In this document: one piece after another, positions 23,411-31,323 of the stretch
How positions within the stretch are numbered: position 1 is the stretch's first letter
Layout: each line of letters starts with the position of its first letter
Assembly: GCA_016795465.1 (NCBI GenBank)
Contig: JAEUHK010000051.1
Coordinates: forward strand, 62,001 to 126,000
Reading direction: 5' to 3'
Source of the DNA: Verrucomicrobiaceae bacterium
GTDB taxonomy: Bacteria; Verrucomicrobiota; Verrucomicrobiia; Verrucomicrobiales; Verrucomicrobiaceae
DNA: 64,000 bases
Translations under genes and position numbers: made by a program
Notes under the pieces: model-generated
Databases searched by the model: none
Told to the model about the DNA's origin: nothing
Seen by the model: only the letters and a program-made list of their open reading frames with translations

Positions 23411-25327
23411 ATGGTTGAGAGCCCAACAGCATCAGACAACAAGCAATCGTGGTGGTGTGCGACCTGGTTCAGGTGCCTGCTCGTCATCGCGGCGCTCGTT
23501 GTGTTGTATGTGCCTGCTTTGCAAAGCGGCTTCACCTGGGATGATGACGAGCATTTGACGCAGAATCCCTGCATCATCGGCCCGCAGAGCATCGCGGACA
23601 TCTGGACGACGCGTGCGGCGCGAATCTGCCCGCTCGTGCTGAGCAGCTTCTGGTTGCAGCATCAGATGTGGGGGCTTTCGCCGATGCCTTATCATCTGGT
23701 GAATGTGCTCCTGCATGCCGGAGCGGCTTTGTTGCTCTGGCGTGTGCTGCTGGCGCTGCGAGTGCCAGGAGCATGGCTCGGTGCGCTGCTGTGGGCGCTG
23801 CATCCGGTGCAGGTGGAGACCGTGGCATGGGTGACGGAGATGAAGAACACGCAATCAGGCCTGTTTTTCCTCGCCGCGATTCTGTTCTATCTGCGCCTGC
23901 TCCGCGGCGAAGGCCGCAACGGGACGAATTACGCTCTTTCGATCGTTTTCGGCCTTCTCGGGATGGCGAGCAAAACATCCGTCGTGGTGCTGCCAGCCGT
24001 GCTGGGGCTTTGCGTCTGGTATGTGGAGGGGCGTGTGAGCCGTCAGAGGCTGGTGAAGTTGATTCCATATGTCTTGATGGCCCTCGCCGCCTCGGCGCTG
24101 GCACTTTGGACTCAGGATCTGGAAGGCGCGAATGATCCGCAGTGGCAGCGAAGCCTTCCGCAACGCGTGGTGACCGCTGGTGCGGTGGTATGGTTTTACC
24201 TCGGCAAGCTGGCCTGGCCGCATCCGCTGGTGTTTGTGTATCCAAAGTGGGTGGTGAATGCCGCAAGCCTGCTCTGGTGGCTGCCGGTGATGGGTTTGCT
24301 GGCCACGATCGCCTTCACCAAGCGCTGGCGAGGTGTGTGGCTCGCGCTGCTTTACTTCATCATCGCTCTCGGACCTGTGCTGGGGCTGCTGGATCATTAC
24401 TTCCTGCGTTACTCGTTTGTCGGTGATCACTTTCAATACCTCGCCAGCATCGGGCCACTGGCCTTGTTGGGAGCGCTGCTTTCCAAACTGCGACGCTGGG
24501 CACCTGCGATGGTTTTGGCAATCTTCTGCGTCATCACCTGGCATCAACAGCGTCTCTACCGCGACCCGGAGGTGCTGTGGACGCACACGCTGCAGCATCA
24601 CCCGACGTGCTGGCTGGCCTGCAACAACCTCGGCATCCTGCGGTACAAAGAAGGCCATGAAGAAGAGGCTGTGCAACTTTGGGAAAAGGCCCTCGAAAGC
24701 GATCCGCGCAGCGCCCGCACGCTGAACAATCTCGGCTATGTGCATCAGCAGCACGGGCGTGCGCAGGAGGCGCTCGCCCTGTATGAGAGGGCGATCGAGA
24801 ATGATCCCAGCTTTGGCGGGGCTCGTTACAACTATGGCACCGTGCTGCTGGCGCTGGGCCGCATCGCGGAGGGGCTCGTCCAGCTCGAAAAGGCCGCGGA
24901 GATCACGCCGCGTGATCCGAATGTGCAGCTCAACCTCGCCAATGCCCGCCTCTTCTCTGGAGACGCCCCAGGGGCCATGCGTGCGCTGGAGCGGACGATC
25001 CAGCTCTCGCCCGCAGAGGTCGCTCCGCTCAACAACCTCGCGTGGCTGCTCTCGACGCTGCCGGATGCCTCGCTCCGCGATGGCGGGCGGGCGGTGGCCT
25101 TGATGACGAAGGCATTGGATCTCACCTCTCCTCCCACCTTGCAGACGCTGCGCACGCTGGCCGCGGCCCATGCTGAGGCAGGGAATTTCAACGAAGCGAT
25201 CAAAACGGCCAGTCGAGCCCTGGAAGAGGCCCGACGACAAGGCAATGCCGCCATGGCGAATTCGCTGCAAAACGAACTCGCCGCCTACCGGCAGGACACA
25301 CCCGTGAGATTCAGCCAGACGCGGTGA
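23411..25327 (+). CDS. TMTC-like polytopic membrane protein with C-terminal TPR repeats
   Basis: About 638 residues. The N-terminal two thirds hold roughly ten membrane segments, starting with LLVIAALVVLYVPALQSGF, then WDDDEHLTQN, an acidic luminal loop typical of GT-C/O-mannosyltransferase-like TMTC proteins, and GALLWALHPVQVETVAWVT. From about residue 400, TPR units follow (CNNLGILRYKEGHEEEAVQL, TLNNLGYVHQQHGRAQEALA, AEAGNFNEAIKTASRALEEA). Such proteins may glycosylate secreted proteins. ATG 23411 is chosen; a TTG at 23393 overlapping the ADH stop is possible. It converges head-on with the methyltransferase gene. Confidence 0.85.
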   Translation: MVESPTASDNKQSWWCATWFRCLLVIAALVVLYVPALQSGFTWDDDEHLTQNPCIIGPQSIADIWTTRAARICPLVLSSFWLQHQMWGLSPMPYHLVNVLLHAGAALLLWRVLLALRVPGAWLGALLWALHPVQVETVAWVTEMKNTQSGLFFLAAILFYLRLLRGEGRNGTNYALSIVFGLLGMASKTSVVVLPAVLGLCVWYVEGRVSRQRLVKLIPYVLMALAASALALWTQDLEGANDPQWQRSLPQRVVTAGAVVWFYLGKLAWPHPLVFVYPKWVVNAASLLWWLPVMGLLATIAFTKRWRGVWLALLYFIIALGPVLGLLDHYFLRYSFVGDHFQYLASIGPLALLGALLSKLRRWAPAMVLAIFCVITWHQQRLYRDPEVLWTHTLQHHPTCWLACNNLGILRYKEGHEEEAVQLWEKALESDPRSARTLNNLGYVHQQHGRAQEALALYERAIENDPSFGGARYNYGTVLLALGRIAEGLVQLEKAAEITPRDPNVQLNLANARLFSGDAPGAMRALERTIQLSPAEVAPLNNLAWLLSTLPDASLRDGGRAVALMTKALDLTSPPTLQTLRTLAAAHAEAGNFNEAIKTASRALEEARRQGNAAMANSLQNELAAYRQDTPVRFSQTR

Positions 25328-26611
25328 TCAGCTCACGAAATGCACCTGCGGGAAGGGCACGACAAACTGGCCGCCGCGGGCGAGGAAGTCCTTCTCACGC
25401 ACCTTGAATTCCGGCATGAAGTGCCAGGGGAGGACAAGGTAGTAGTCCGGCTTGGCGGCGCGGGATTCCTCCTCGGAGATGATCTTCACGCGGCTGCCGA
25501 TGGTGAAGCTGCCCCACTTGCGCGGGTTGCGGTCGGCGATGGCGGGCAGGATATCGCCATTGATGCCGCAGTATTGCAGCGTGGTGTTGCCCTTTGTCGA
25601 GGCGCCGTAACCGTGGACGAGCTTGCCCTCGGCCTTCGCCTTCTTCAGGAAGGCCTGGAGGTCGTTTTTGATGCGGCGGATGTTGGAACGGAACTCGGCG
25701 TAGGGCGTGTCGGTGTCGAGGGCGAGCTCGAACTCGCTCACGCGGAGCTCCTGCACGCGTGACGCGGCCTCACGGGAGGGTTTCAGACGGCCCGTATGGG
25801 CCACGCAGAGGCGGAAGCTGCCGCCGTTCACGTCATTGAGATGCACATCGACCACCTCGAGGCCGCATTCGCCGAACAAACGCTCCAGCACGGCGAGCGA
25901 GTAATATTCCAGATGCTCGTGGCAGATGGTGTCAAAGCTGTTGATGGCGAGCATGGAGGGCAGGTAGCTCTGCTCGAGGATCCAGATGCCGTCGTCCGCG
26001 AGCACGCTGGCGATGTCCTGCACAAAGGAACGTGGATTTTCGAGGTCGTAGAACATCGAGATGCTGGTCACGACGCGGGCTTTTTCCTGTGGATGCACGC
26101 GGCGGAAGGCATCGGCGGAGAAAAAGTCGTTCACGACCTCAAAACCACGCTCGCGGGCCTTCAATGCCACGTCGGAGGGGTCGATGCCGATGTGGCGCAG
26201 GCCCTGGGTCTTGTAGCTGGCGAGGAGAGTTCCGTCGTTGCAGCCGATGTCGAGCACGAGATCGCCCGCGTTGAGCTTCACGGTGTCCTCGGCCAGGGCG
26301 GAGATGCCGGCGAGGTTGTCCCGCATGGACTGGTTGATGCCGGATTCATAGTAGTAGCGGTGGTAGAGCACCTTGGGCGGCACGCTGTGGCGCATCTGCA
26401 CGAGACCGCAGGCGTTTTCATCCAGGGCCGGGTCGCAGCGCACGAGATCGAGCGGGATCTGGCGCTTGATGGTGCCGCGGCCATCCTCGCTGACGATGAG
26501 GCCGCCGATGTATTGCTCACCGAGGGCGATGACATCGGTGAAACTACGGCAGCCGCAGATGCGGCAGGTGGTGCGGGTGGTCAGGAGGGGGCGGTAAGCA
26601 AGTGCGGTCAT
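25328..26611 (-). CDS. SAM-dependent methyltransferase of the sugar C-methyltransferase type
   Basis: 427 residues with the three-part layout of NovU/TylC3-type enzymes. The N-terminal zinc region is TTCRICGCRSF with RCDPALDENACGLVQ. The SAM domain carries LVLDIGCNDGTLLASYKTQG and YFYDLENPRSF-like SMFYDLENPRSFVQDI. The C-terminal domain contains KLVHGYGASTKGNTTLQY and YLVLPWHF. These enzymes C-methylate NDP-keto-deoxysugars for surface polysaccharide or glycosides; an alternative is a related NDP-hexose enzyme. ATG 26611 (MTALAYRPLL) is chosen, with in-frame ATGs 15 and 24 bases upstream. The stop abuts the stop of the TMTC-like gene. Confidence 0.88.
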   Translation of the reverse strand: MTALAYRPLLTTRTTCRICGCRSFTDVIALGEQYIGGLIVSEDGRGTIKRQIPLDLVRCDPALDENACGLVQMRHSVPPKVLYHRYYYESGINQSMRDNLAGISALAEDTVKLNAGDLVLDIGCNDGTLLASYKTQGLRHIGIDPSDVALKARERGFEVVNDFFSADAFRRVHPQEKARVVTSISMFYDLENPRSFVQDIASVLADDGIWILEQSYLPSMLAINSFDTICHEHLEYYSLAVLERLFGECGLEVVDVHLNDVNGGSFRLCVAHTGRLKPSREAASRVQELRVSEFELALDTDTPYAEFRSNIRRIKNDLQAFLKKAKAEGKLVHGYGASTKGNTTLQYCGINGDILPAIADRNPRKWGSFTIGSRVKIISEEESRAAKPDYYLVLPWHFMPEFKVREKDFLARGGQFVVPFPQVHFVS

Positions 26612-26688
26612 GGGCTGAGATGGCATCCGGTGCATGCCTTGTCCAGCCGGGAGTTTTTTCTGCCGGAGAAGTTGAGGCCCGGCGGGTG

Positions 26689-27183
26689 TCAAAGGGCCCG
26701 TTTCCGCCCGCCGAGCCCGAATAGCATCCCGAGGCCTCCGGCGACGAAGAGCAGAGGAAACCAGATGGAATACAACGCGGCACGAGTGCCTGGAATGAGC
26801 ACCGACCCGGCATGATCTGCCGGGTTGACGTAGCATGTGCGTTCCGAGCCTGGCGGGAACTGCTGCTGCACCGCCAGCGCGACGTCACGATGCGCCGTGG
26901 GAGCCGCCTCGACATGCCGGATGCGTGTGGAGACATGCGGCACGCCATCGATTTGATAGCGATAACGTATCTCCACGCGATGAGCGAGTGCGGAGGCAGG
27001 CGTGGGACGCTGGCTCACGATGCGCGAGGACTCGACAAGACATGGAACGGCGGGCCACGAGCGGCTCACGGAGGTCTTTTGATAGGAAAGCCACAATCTC
27101 CAGGCAAAGAACGATCCTGCGACAATGAGCACGACACCCATCGCCGCGAGCCACATTCGTCCTGCTTGTTGTTTGTGCATCAT
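26689..27183 (-). CDS. DUF3592-like membrane protein
   Basis: 164 residues with two membrane segments: one near the N-terminus (MWLAAMGVVLIVAGSFFAW) and one at the C-terminus (IWFPLLFVAGGLGMLFGLGG). The soluble part between them has the DUF3592 pattern: SWPAVPCLVESSRIV, VEIRYRYQIDGVPHVSTRI and CYVNPADHAGSVL. Function is unknown. Start is one of two adjacent ATGs (27183 or 27180). It precedes the methyltransferase gene by 77 bases on the same strand, without clear relation. Confidence 0.8.
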   Translation of the reverse strand: MMHKQQAGRMWLAAMGVVLIVAGSFFAWRLWLSYQKTSVSRSWPAVPCLVESSRIVSQRPTPASALAHRVEIRYRYQIDGVPHVSTRIRHVEAAPTAHRDVALAVQQQFPPGSERTCYVNPADHAGSVLIPGTRAALYSIWFPLLFVAGGLGMLFGLGGRKRAL

Positions 27184-27295
27184 TCGTGTGTGTCCACGGC
27201 GGCCGTCTGGAGGCGGAGTAGCGATTCTTTGACTAGCTGCCGTGAGTGCTCCATACAAGGAAACACTTTCTTCGCAATTCTCCGCAACCTATCGC

Positions 27296-29011
27296 ATGTC
27301 CGATTCCCCCGCAGTGAACATCCGCCCGCCGCGCTGGCTCGTGAAGCCCGCCGCAGAAGGCGCGGCAGAGCTGGCGGCGGAGACAGGACTGCCGCCGCTG
27401 CTGACGCATCTGCTGGCGCAGCGCGGCATCAACACCGCGGAGAAGGCGCGTGACTTCCTCGTGCCGAAGCTGGCGACGCTGGGTGATCCCCGCCTGCTGC
27501 CGGAGATGCCCGCGGCGGTGGACCGCATCCTCCGGGCGGTGGATGAAAAGCAGCATGTGGTGCTCTACGGCGATTACGATGTGGACGGCGTGACCTCGAT
27601 GGCGCTGCTGCACCTGGTTTTGAAGGCCTACGGCCTCGACACGAAGCTGTTCCTGCCCTCGCGCATGGAGGAGGGCTATGGACTGAGCCACGACGGCCTT
27701 GCCAAATGCTTCGAGACACACGGCAGGCCGGATCTGCTCATCGCGCTGGATTGCGCCACGACCTCGCTGAACGAGGCGGCATGGCTGGCGGAGCAGGGTG
27801 TGGATTGTGTGATCGTCGATCACCATGAGCTCTCGCCGCAGGGCCGCCCGAAATGCCTCGCCTTGGTGAATCCGAAGCTCACGGACGACTGGCACTACTT
27901 CTGCACCGCCGGACTGGTGTTCAAGCTGGCGCATGCGCTGCTCAAAACACGCCCTGCGCCCAATTTTGATCTGAAGGAGACACTCGACCTCGTGGCTCTC
28001 GGCACCGTGGCCGACCTCGTGCCGCTGGTGAGCGAAAACCGCCTGCTCGTGCGTCGCGGCCTCGAGGCACTGGCGCAAACGCAACGCCTCGGCCTGCGTG
28101 CGCTGAAGCAGCTCGCCGGTGTGGATGGTCTGGTGCAGACGCATCATGTCAGCTTCCGCCTGGGGCCGCGTTTGAATGCCGCAGGCCGCCTCGACACGGC
28201 CGCCACGGCGCTGGAACTGCTCCTGGCCAGTGAAATGGAGACCGCCGCAGAGCTGGCAAACCTGCTCGAAGCCCAGAACAAAGACCGACAAAACGTCGAA
28301 CAAGCCGTGCATGCCGAGGCGGAGGCCATGCTGGGCACCTTGGGCGACCTGGAACAGCTCTCGGCCATCGTCCTCGGTTCTCGAAACTGGCATCCGGGCG
28401 TGATTGGCATCGTGGCATCACGCATTTCCCGCCTTTGTCATCGCCCGACGATTCTCGTGTCCTTCGATGAGAACGGCGTGGGCAAGGGCAGCGGCCGCAG
28501 CATCCCCGGCTTCTCACTTGTGGAGGCCATCGACATCTGCCGCGACCATCTTCTCGGCGGCGGCGGTCACGCCATGGCGGCAGGGATCTCCGTTCATGAG
28601 GCAAAGCTCGACTCGTTCCGCGAGGCTTTCGCGGCCGCGGCACGCCAGGCACTGAGTGACGAGGCCATGACGCCTCTTTTGGAACTTGATGCGGAAGTGA
28701 AGCTCAAAGACCTCACTTTGTCGTTTTTGGAGAACTACAAGCTGATGGAGCCTTTTGGGCAAAAGAACCCGGAACCGCTCTTTTTCTGCCGCCGTGTGAT
28801 GCCGAAACTTCCTGGGCGCAGCATCAAGGGCAAACACCTGCGTTTGATGCTGACGCAGGACGGAGCCGGAATGGATAGCGTGTGGTTCAATGCCCCGATC
28901 GGCAAGCTGCCCCCGGCACCGTGGGACGTGGCCATGCGCCTCCAGCGCAGCTTTTTCCGTGGTCAGGAGCAGTGGCAGATCACCCTCGAAGGGGTGCGTA
29001 GCTCCGTTTGA
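27296..29011 (+). CDS. recJ: Single-stranded-DNA-specific exonuclease RecJ
   Basis: 571-residue DHH-family 5'-3' exonuclease for RecFOR recombination and mismatch repair. Catalytic motifs are YGDYDVDGVTSMALL, ALDCATT, VIVDHHELSP and GTVADLVPLVSENR; the DHHA1 domain has GIVASRISR and GGGGHAMAAGIS. The C-terminal OB-like part follows (YKLMEPFGQKNPEPLFF). ATG 27296 (MSDSPAVNIRPPRWL) is chosen over a GTG 54 bases upstream. Length is normal. Together with recF the window holds two members of the same repair pathway, at separate loci. Confidence 0.95.
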   Translation: MSDSPAVNIRPPRWLVKPAAEGAAELAAETGLPPLLTHLLAQRGINTAEKARDFLVPKLATLGDPRLLPEMPAAVDRILRAVDEKQHVVLYGDYDVDGVTSMALLHLVLKAYGLDTKLFLPSRMEEGYGLSHDGLAKCFETHGRPDLLIALDCATTSLNEAAWLAEQGVDCVIVDHHELSPQGRPKCLALVNPKLTDDWHYFCTAGLVFKLAHALLKTRPAPNFDLKETLDLVALGTVADLVPLVSENRLLVRRGLEALAQTQRLGLRALKQLAGVDGLVQTHHVSFRLGPRLNAAGRLDTAATALELLLASEMETAAELANLLEAQNKDRQNVEQAVHAEAEAMLGTLGDLEQLSAIVLGSRNWHPGVIGIVASRISRLCHRPTILVSFDENGVGKGSGRSIPGFSLVEAIDICRDHLLGGGGHAMAAGISVHEAKLDSFREAFAAAARQALSDEAMTPLLELDAEVKLKDLTLSFLENYKLMEPFGQKNPEPLFFCRRVMPKLPGRSIKGKHLRLMLTQDGAGMDSVWFNAPIGKLPPAPWDVAMRLQRSFFRGQEQWQITLEGVRSSV

Positions 29012-29135
29012 GCTGACTTAGACCGATTCCCGCCACCTCGTGCCGGGAGAGTGCCCAGCTTCATTGCTGGAGGAGTTTTGGGCTCTCCAAGCTCGGCTTT
29101 TTTGAAAAAAGGCGATCAAACGGCTAGGGGAGTAA

Positions 29136-29165
29136 TTGAAAATTACCATAATTTATGCATATTTT
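29136..29165 (+). promoter_or_regulatory. Possible sigma-70 promoter upstream of the gene at 29199
   Basis: In a markedly AT-rich stretch, TTGAAA (29136-29141) is followed after 18 bases by TATTTT (29160-29165). The contrast with the GC-rich surroundings supports a promoter; the exact boxes are tentative. Confidence 0.4.
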
Positions 29166-29198
29166 AAAAACTTTAGCCGCCTTTCCATACCGAACGCC

Positions 29199-29570
29199 AT
29201 GTCCATCTACCACGCCCAGCAGGCTCCCTTTGCCCAGTCGCAGCACGATATCGCTGCGCAGTTGCAGAGTTTGGTGCGGGAGTTGGAGCACACTCGCGAG
29301 TCGGTCCTCGGCCAGATCGACAACCAGATCGCCCGGGCGACCCATCTGCTCAGCAGCCTGCAGGCCTCGCAGCAAGTTTCAATCCCGCACGAGGCCATTC
29401 ACGGGCTGCACCAGCCCCCAAAGCTCACCAGCATCGTGATGACCGCCCCGGCGACCGAGGGAATCGACCCGAATCTCGAACAAGCCACCTTGGCGGAGCT
29501 CAACCAAGCTCTGTCGCTCGCTTTTAAGGAGATCGCCAGCCGTGGCGGCATGCTGCAAACGGGCGAATAG
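29199..29570 (+). CDS. Hypothetical protein, coiled-coil-like
   Basis: 123 residues from ATG 29199. I do not recognise the family. The N-terminal half is a long charged helix, likely coiled coil (HDIAAQLQSLVRELEHTRES, then VLGQIDNQIARATHLLSSLQ), followed by a Pro-rich linker (HQPPKLTSIVMTAPA) and a second helix (LAELNQALSLAFKEIASRGG). No signal peptide or Cys is present. It has its own AT-rich promoter region and converges with the symporter gene, 16 bases apart. Coding is supported by normal codon use and lack of any better frame. Confidence 0.65.
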   Translation: MSIYHAQQAPFAQSQHDIAAQLQSLVRELEHTRESVLGQIDNQIARATHLLSSLQASQQVSIPHEAIHGLHQPPKLTSIVMTAPATEGIDPNLEQATLAELNQALSLAFKEIASRGGMLQTGE

Positions 29571-29586
29571 GCCTTTATTCGAGAAT

Positions 29587-31194
29587 TTACGCCCGCTTGT
29601 TTGCCGGCGAAGGGAACAGAACCGCCACGCCAAAAGTCACCACGGTGCCGAAAAGGATGCGCCAGGGGAATTCGATCACCGGCACCCAATCAGGACGAGC
29701 GAGACCAGTGCCAAGCCCGACGGTTTTCGCGAGATCGATGTCCAGTCCGCTCAGATAGCCTACCACGATGAATCCAGCGAGCATGGCCAGTGAGTTGCCG
29801 AAGTCATTGCCGCGGGTTTTGGTGAAGAGCCCCACCAGAAACACTCCCAGCAGGGAACCATAGGTGTAGCCGAAAATGCCGAGGATGATCGGGATGATGC
29901 GCAGCGAGGGATTGTGCGCCTTTACCCACGCTGTGCCGAGGGCCACCGAGATGAGCAGCAGGGCAAACAACACAGTGCCGAAGCGGAGCACCCGCACCTT
30001 TCCACCATCCGTCGCGGGTTCGCCGAACCAGCGAAAGTGGAAGTCGCGCACATAGCTGGTCGCCAGCGAATTGAGTGCTGTGCTAAGCGATCCCATGGCC
30101 GTGGCGAGCACACCAGCCACCACGAGGCCACGCAGGCCCACGGGCATCGAGGTCAGAATGAAAAACGGGAACACCTGGCTGCTATCGGCTGCTCCTTTGG
30201 CATTCTTTGGCAGGGCAAATTCCGGATGCTGCTGGTAAAACACGAAGAGCAGAATGCCGATGCTCAGCACCATGAAGTTCACCGGGATGTCCGCCACACC
30301 GGAGAGGATGGTCGCGCGGGCGCTCTGGCTCTTGTCCTTCGCCGTCAGCATGCGCTGCACCATGTCCTGATCCGTGCCGTGCGTGGCAAGGGTCACAAAG
30401 GTGGAACCAAGGAAGGCCGCCCAGACCGTGTACTCGGTCTCCAGCACGCCTTTGACCCAGCCCCAAACGCCGGGATGTCCTTCTGCAGGAGCGCCCCAAT
30501 CGACCAGTGCCGGCTGCTGAATGGCGCTCTGAAGGGCGTTCCAGCCACCTGTTTGTGAAAGGAGGTGCCAGAGGCTGAATCCGAGAGCGGAGAAGAGGAT
30601 CACGACCTGGATCACATCCGTCCAGATCACGGCACGAATGCCTCCCAGCGTGGTGTAGATGGCTGTCAGCACGGTGATGGCCACCAAGGCGGCAGCATAG
30701 AGCCAGAATTCCTGCATCGGCGTGGTCTGCGGATCGACGAACACCTTCCAACCGAGAACCAGCAGCACGGTGGGCACCCACAAGCGGGAACCGCTGGCCA
30801 GCAGACGAGTCACCAAAAAGACCGCCGATGAAATGCGCCGCGTGCGCGGGCCGAAGCGGATCTCCAGAAACTCATAAACGCTCACCACATTGTGCCGGTA
30901 ATAGGCTGGAATGAAGAAGGCACTCACCACCACGCGGGCGAGGAGGTAACCCGCCATGAGCTGGATGTAGGTGTAGTTCCGCAGGGCATAGCCCTCGCCC
31001 GGAGCACCGAAAAAGGTGCCAGCACTGATCTCAGCGGCCAAAATGGACGCCAGCACGGCCCACCAGGCGATCTGCCGGTCGCCGAGGGTAAATCCCTCCA
31101 TGCTGCCGCTTTTGCTGCGCTGGGACAGGCCGATACCCAAAATGAGGCCGAAGTAGGCCAGAAGAACGAGAGCGTCGATGAGATAGGCGGTCAT
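29587..31194 (-). CDS. Sodium:solute symporter (SSS family)
   Basis: 535 residues with about 13 membrane segments. Family features: LIDALVLLAYFGLILGIGLS at the N-terminus, WAVLASILAAEISAGTFFGA, AIYTTLGGIRAVIWTDVIQ (the classical SSS signature region), ATHGTDQDMVQRMLTAKDKS and AGVLATAMGSLSTALNSLAT. Resembles sugar, sialate or monocarboxylate carriers in this phylum; the substrate cannot be assigned. It is divergent from the large membrane protein at 31324, with an AT-rich region between them. Confidence 0.92.
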   Translation of the reverse strand: MTAYLIDALVLLAYFGLILGIGLSQRSKSGSMEGFTLGDRQIAWWAVLASILAAEISAGTFFGAPGEGYALRNYTYIQLMAGYLLARVVVSAFFIPAYYRHNVVSVYEFLEIRFGPRTRRISSAVFLVTRLLASGSRLWVPTVLLVLGWKVFVDPQTTPMQEFWLYAAALVAITVLTAIYTTLGGIRAVIWTDVIQVVILFSALGFSLWHLLSQTGGWNALQSAIQQPALVDWGAPAEGHPGVWGWVKGVLETEYTVWAAFLGSTFVTLATHGTDQDMVQRMLTAKDKSQSARATILSGVADIPVNFMVLSIGILLFVFYQQHPEFALPKNAKGAADSSQVFPFFILTSMPVGLRGLVVAGVLATAMGSLSTALNSLATSYVRDFHFRWFGEPATDGGKVRVLRFGTVLFALLLISVALGTAWVKAHNPSLRIIPIILGIFGYTYGSLLGVFLVGLFTKTRGNDFGNSLAMLAGFIVVGYLSGLDIDLAKTVGLGTGLARPDWVPVIEFPWRILFGTVVTFGVAVLFPSPANKRA

Positions 31195-31323
31195 GGGCGG
31201 CGGAGCCTACTGCTTTTCGCCTGCATCGGGCAACGGGGAATTGGACCGACGGAGGAAATGAGTCCTAAAGCAGAGTTTAAATTTATTTTGATATTATTAA
31301 TAATTTTCATATTATTAGTGTTT
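31195..31323. promoter_or_regulatory. AT-rich divergent control region
   Basis: The region from about 31266 to 31323 is almost entirely A and T in an otherwise GC-rich window, with several TATTAT/TAATAA-like elements between the divergent symporter and membrane-protein genes. Probable promoters; individual boxes not assigned. It could instead be partly coding (see the next gene). Confidence 0.45.

Noticed and set aside
29041..29110. Stem-like sequence after recJ considered as terminator
   Set aside because: GAGAG-GCCC/GGGC-TCTC pairing needs a bulge and a long loop, and the T run after it does not adjoin a clean stem; too weak to call.
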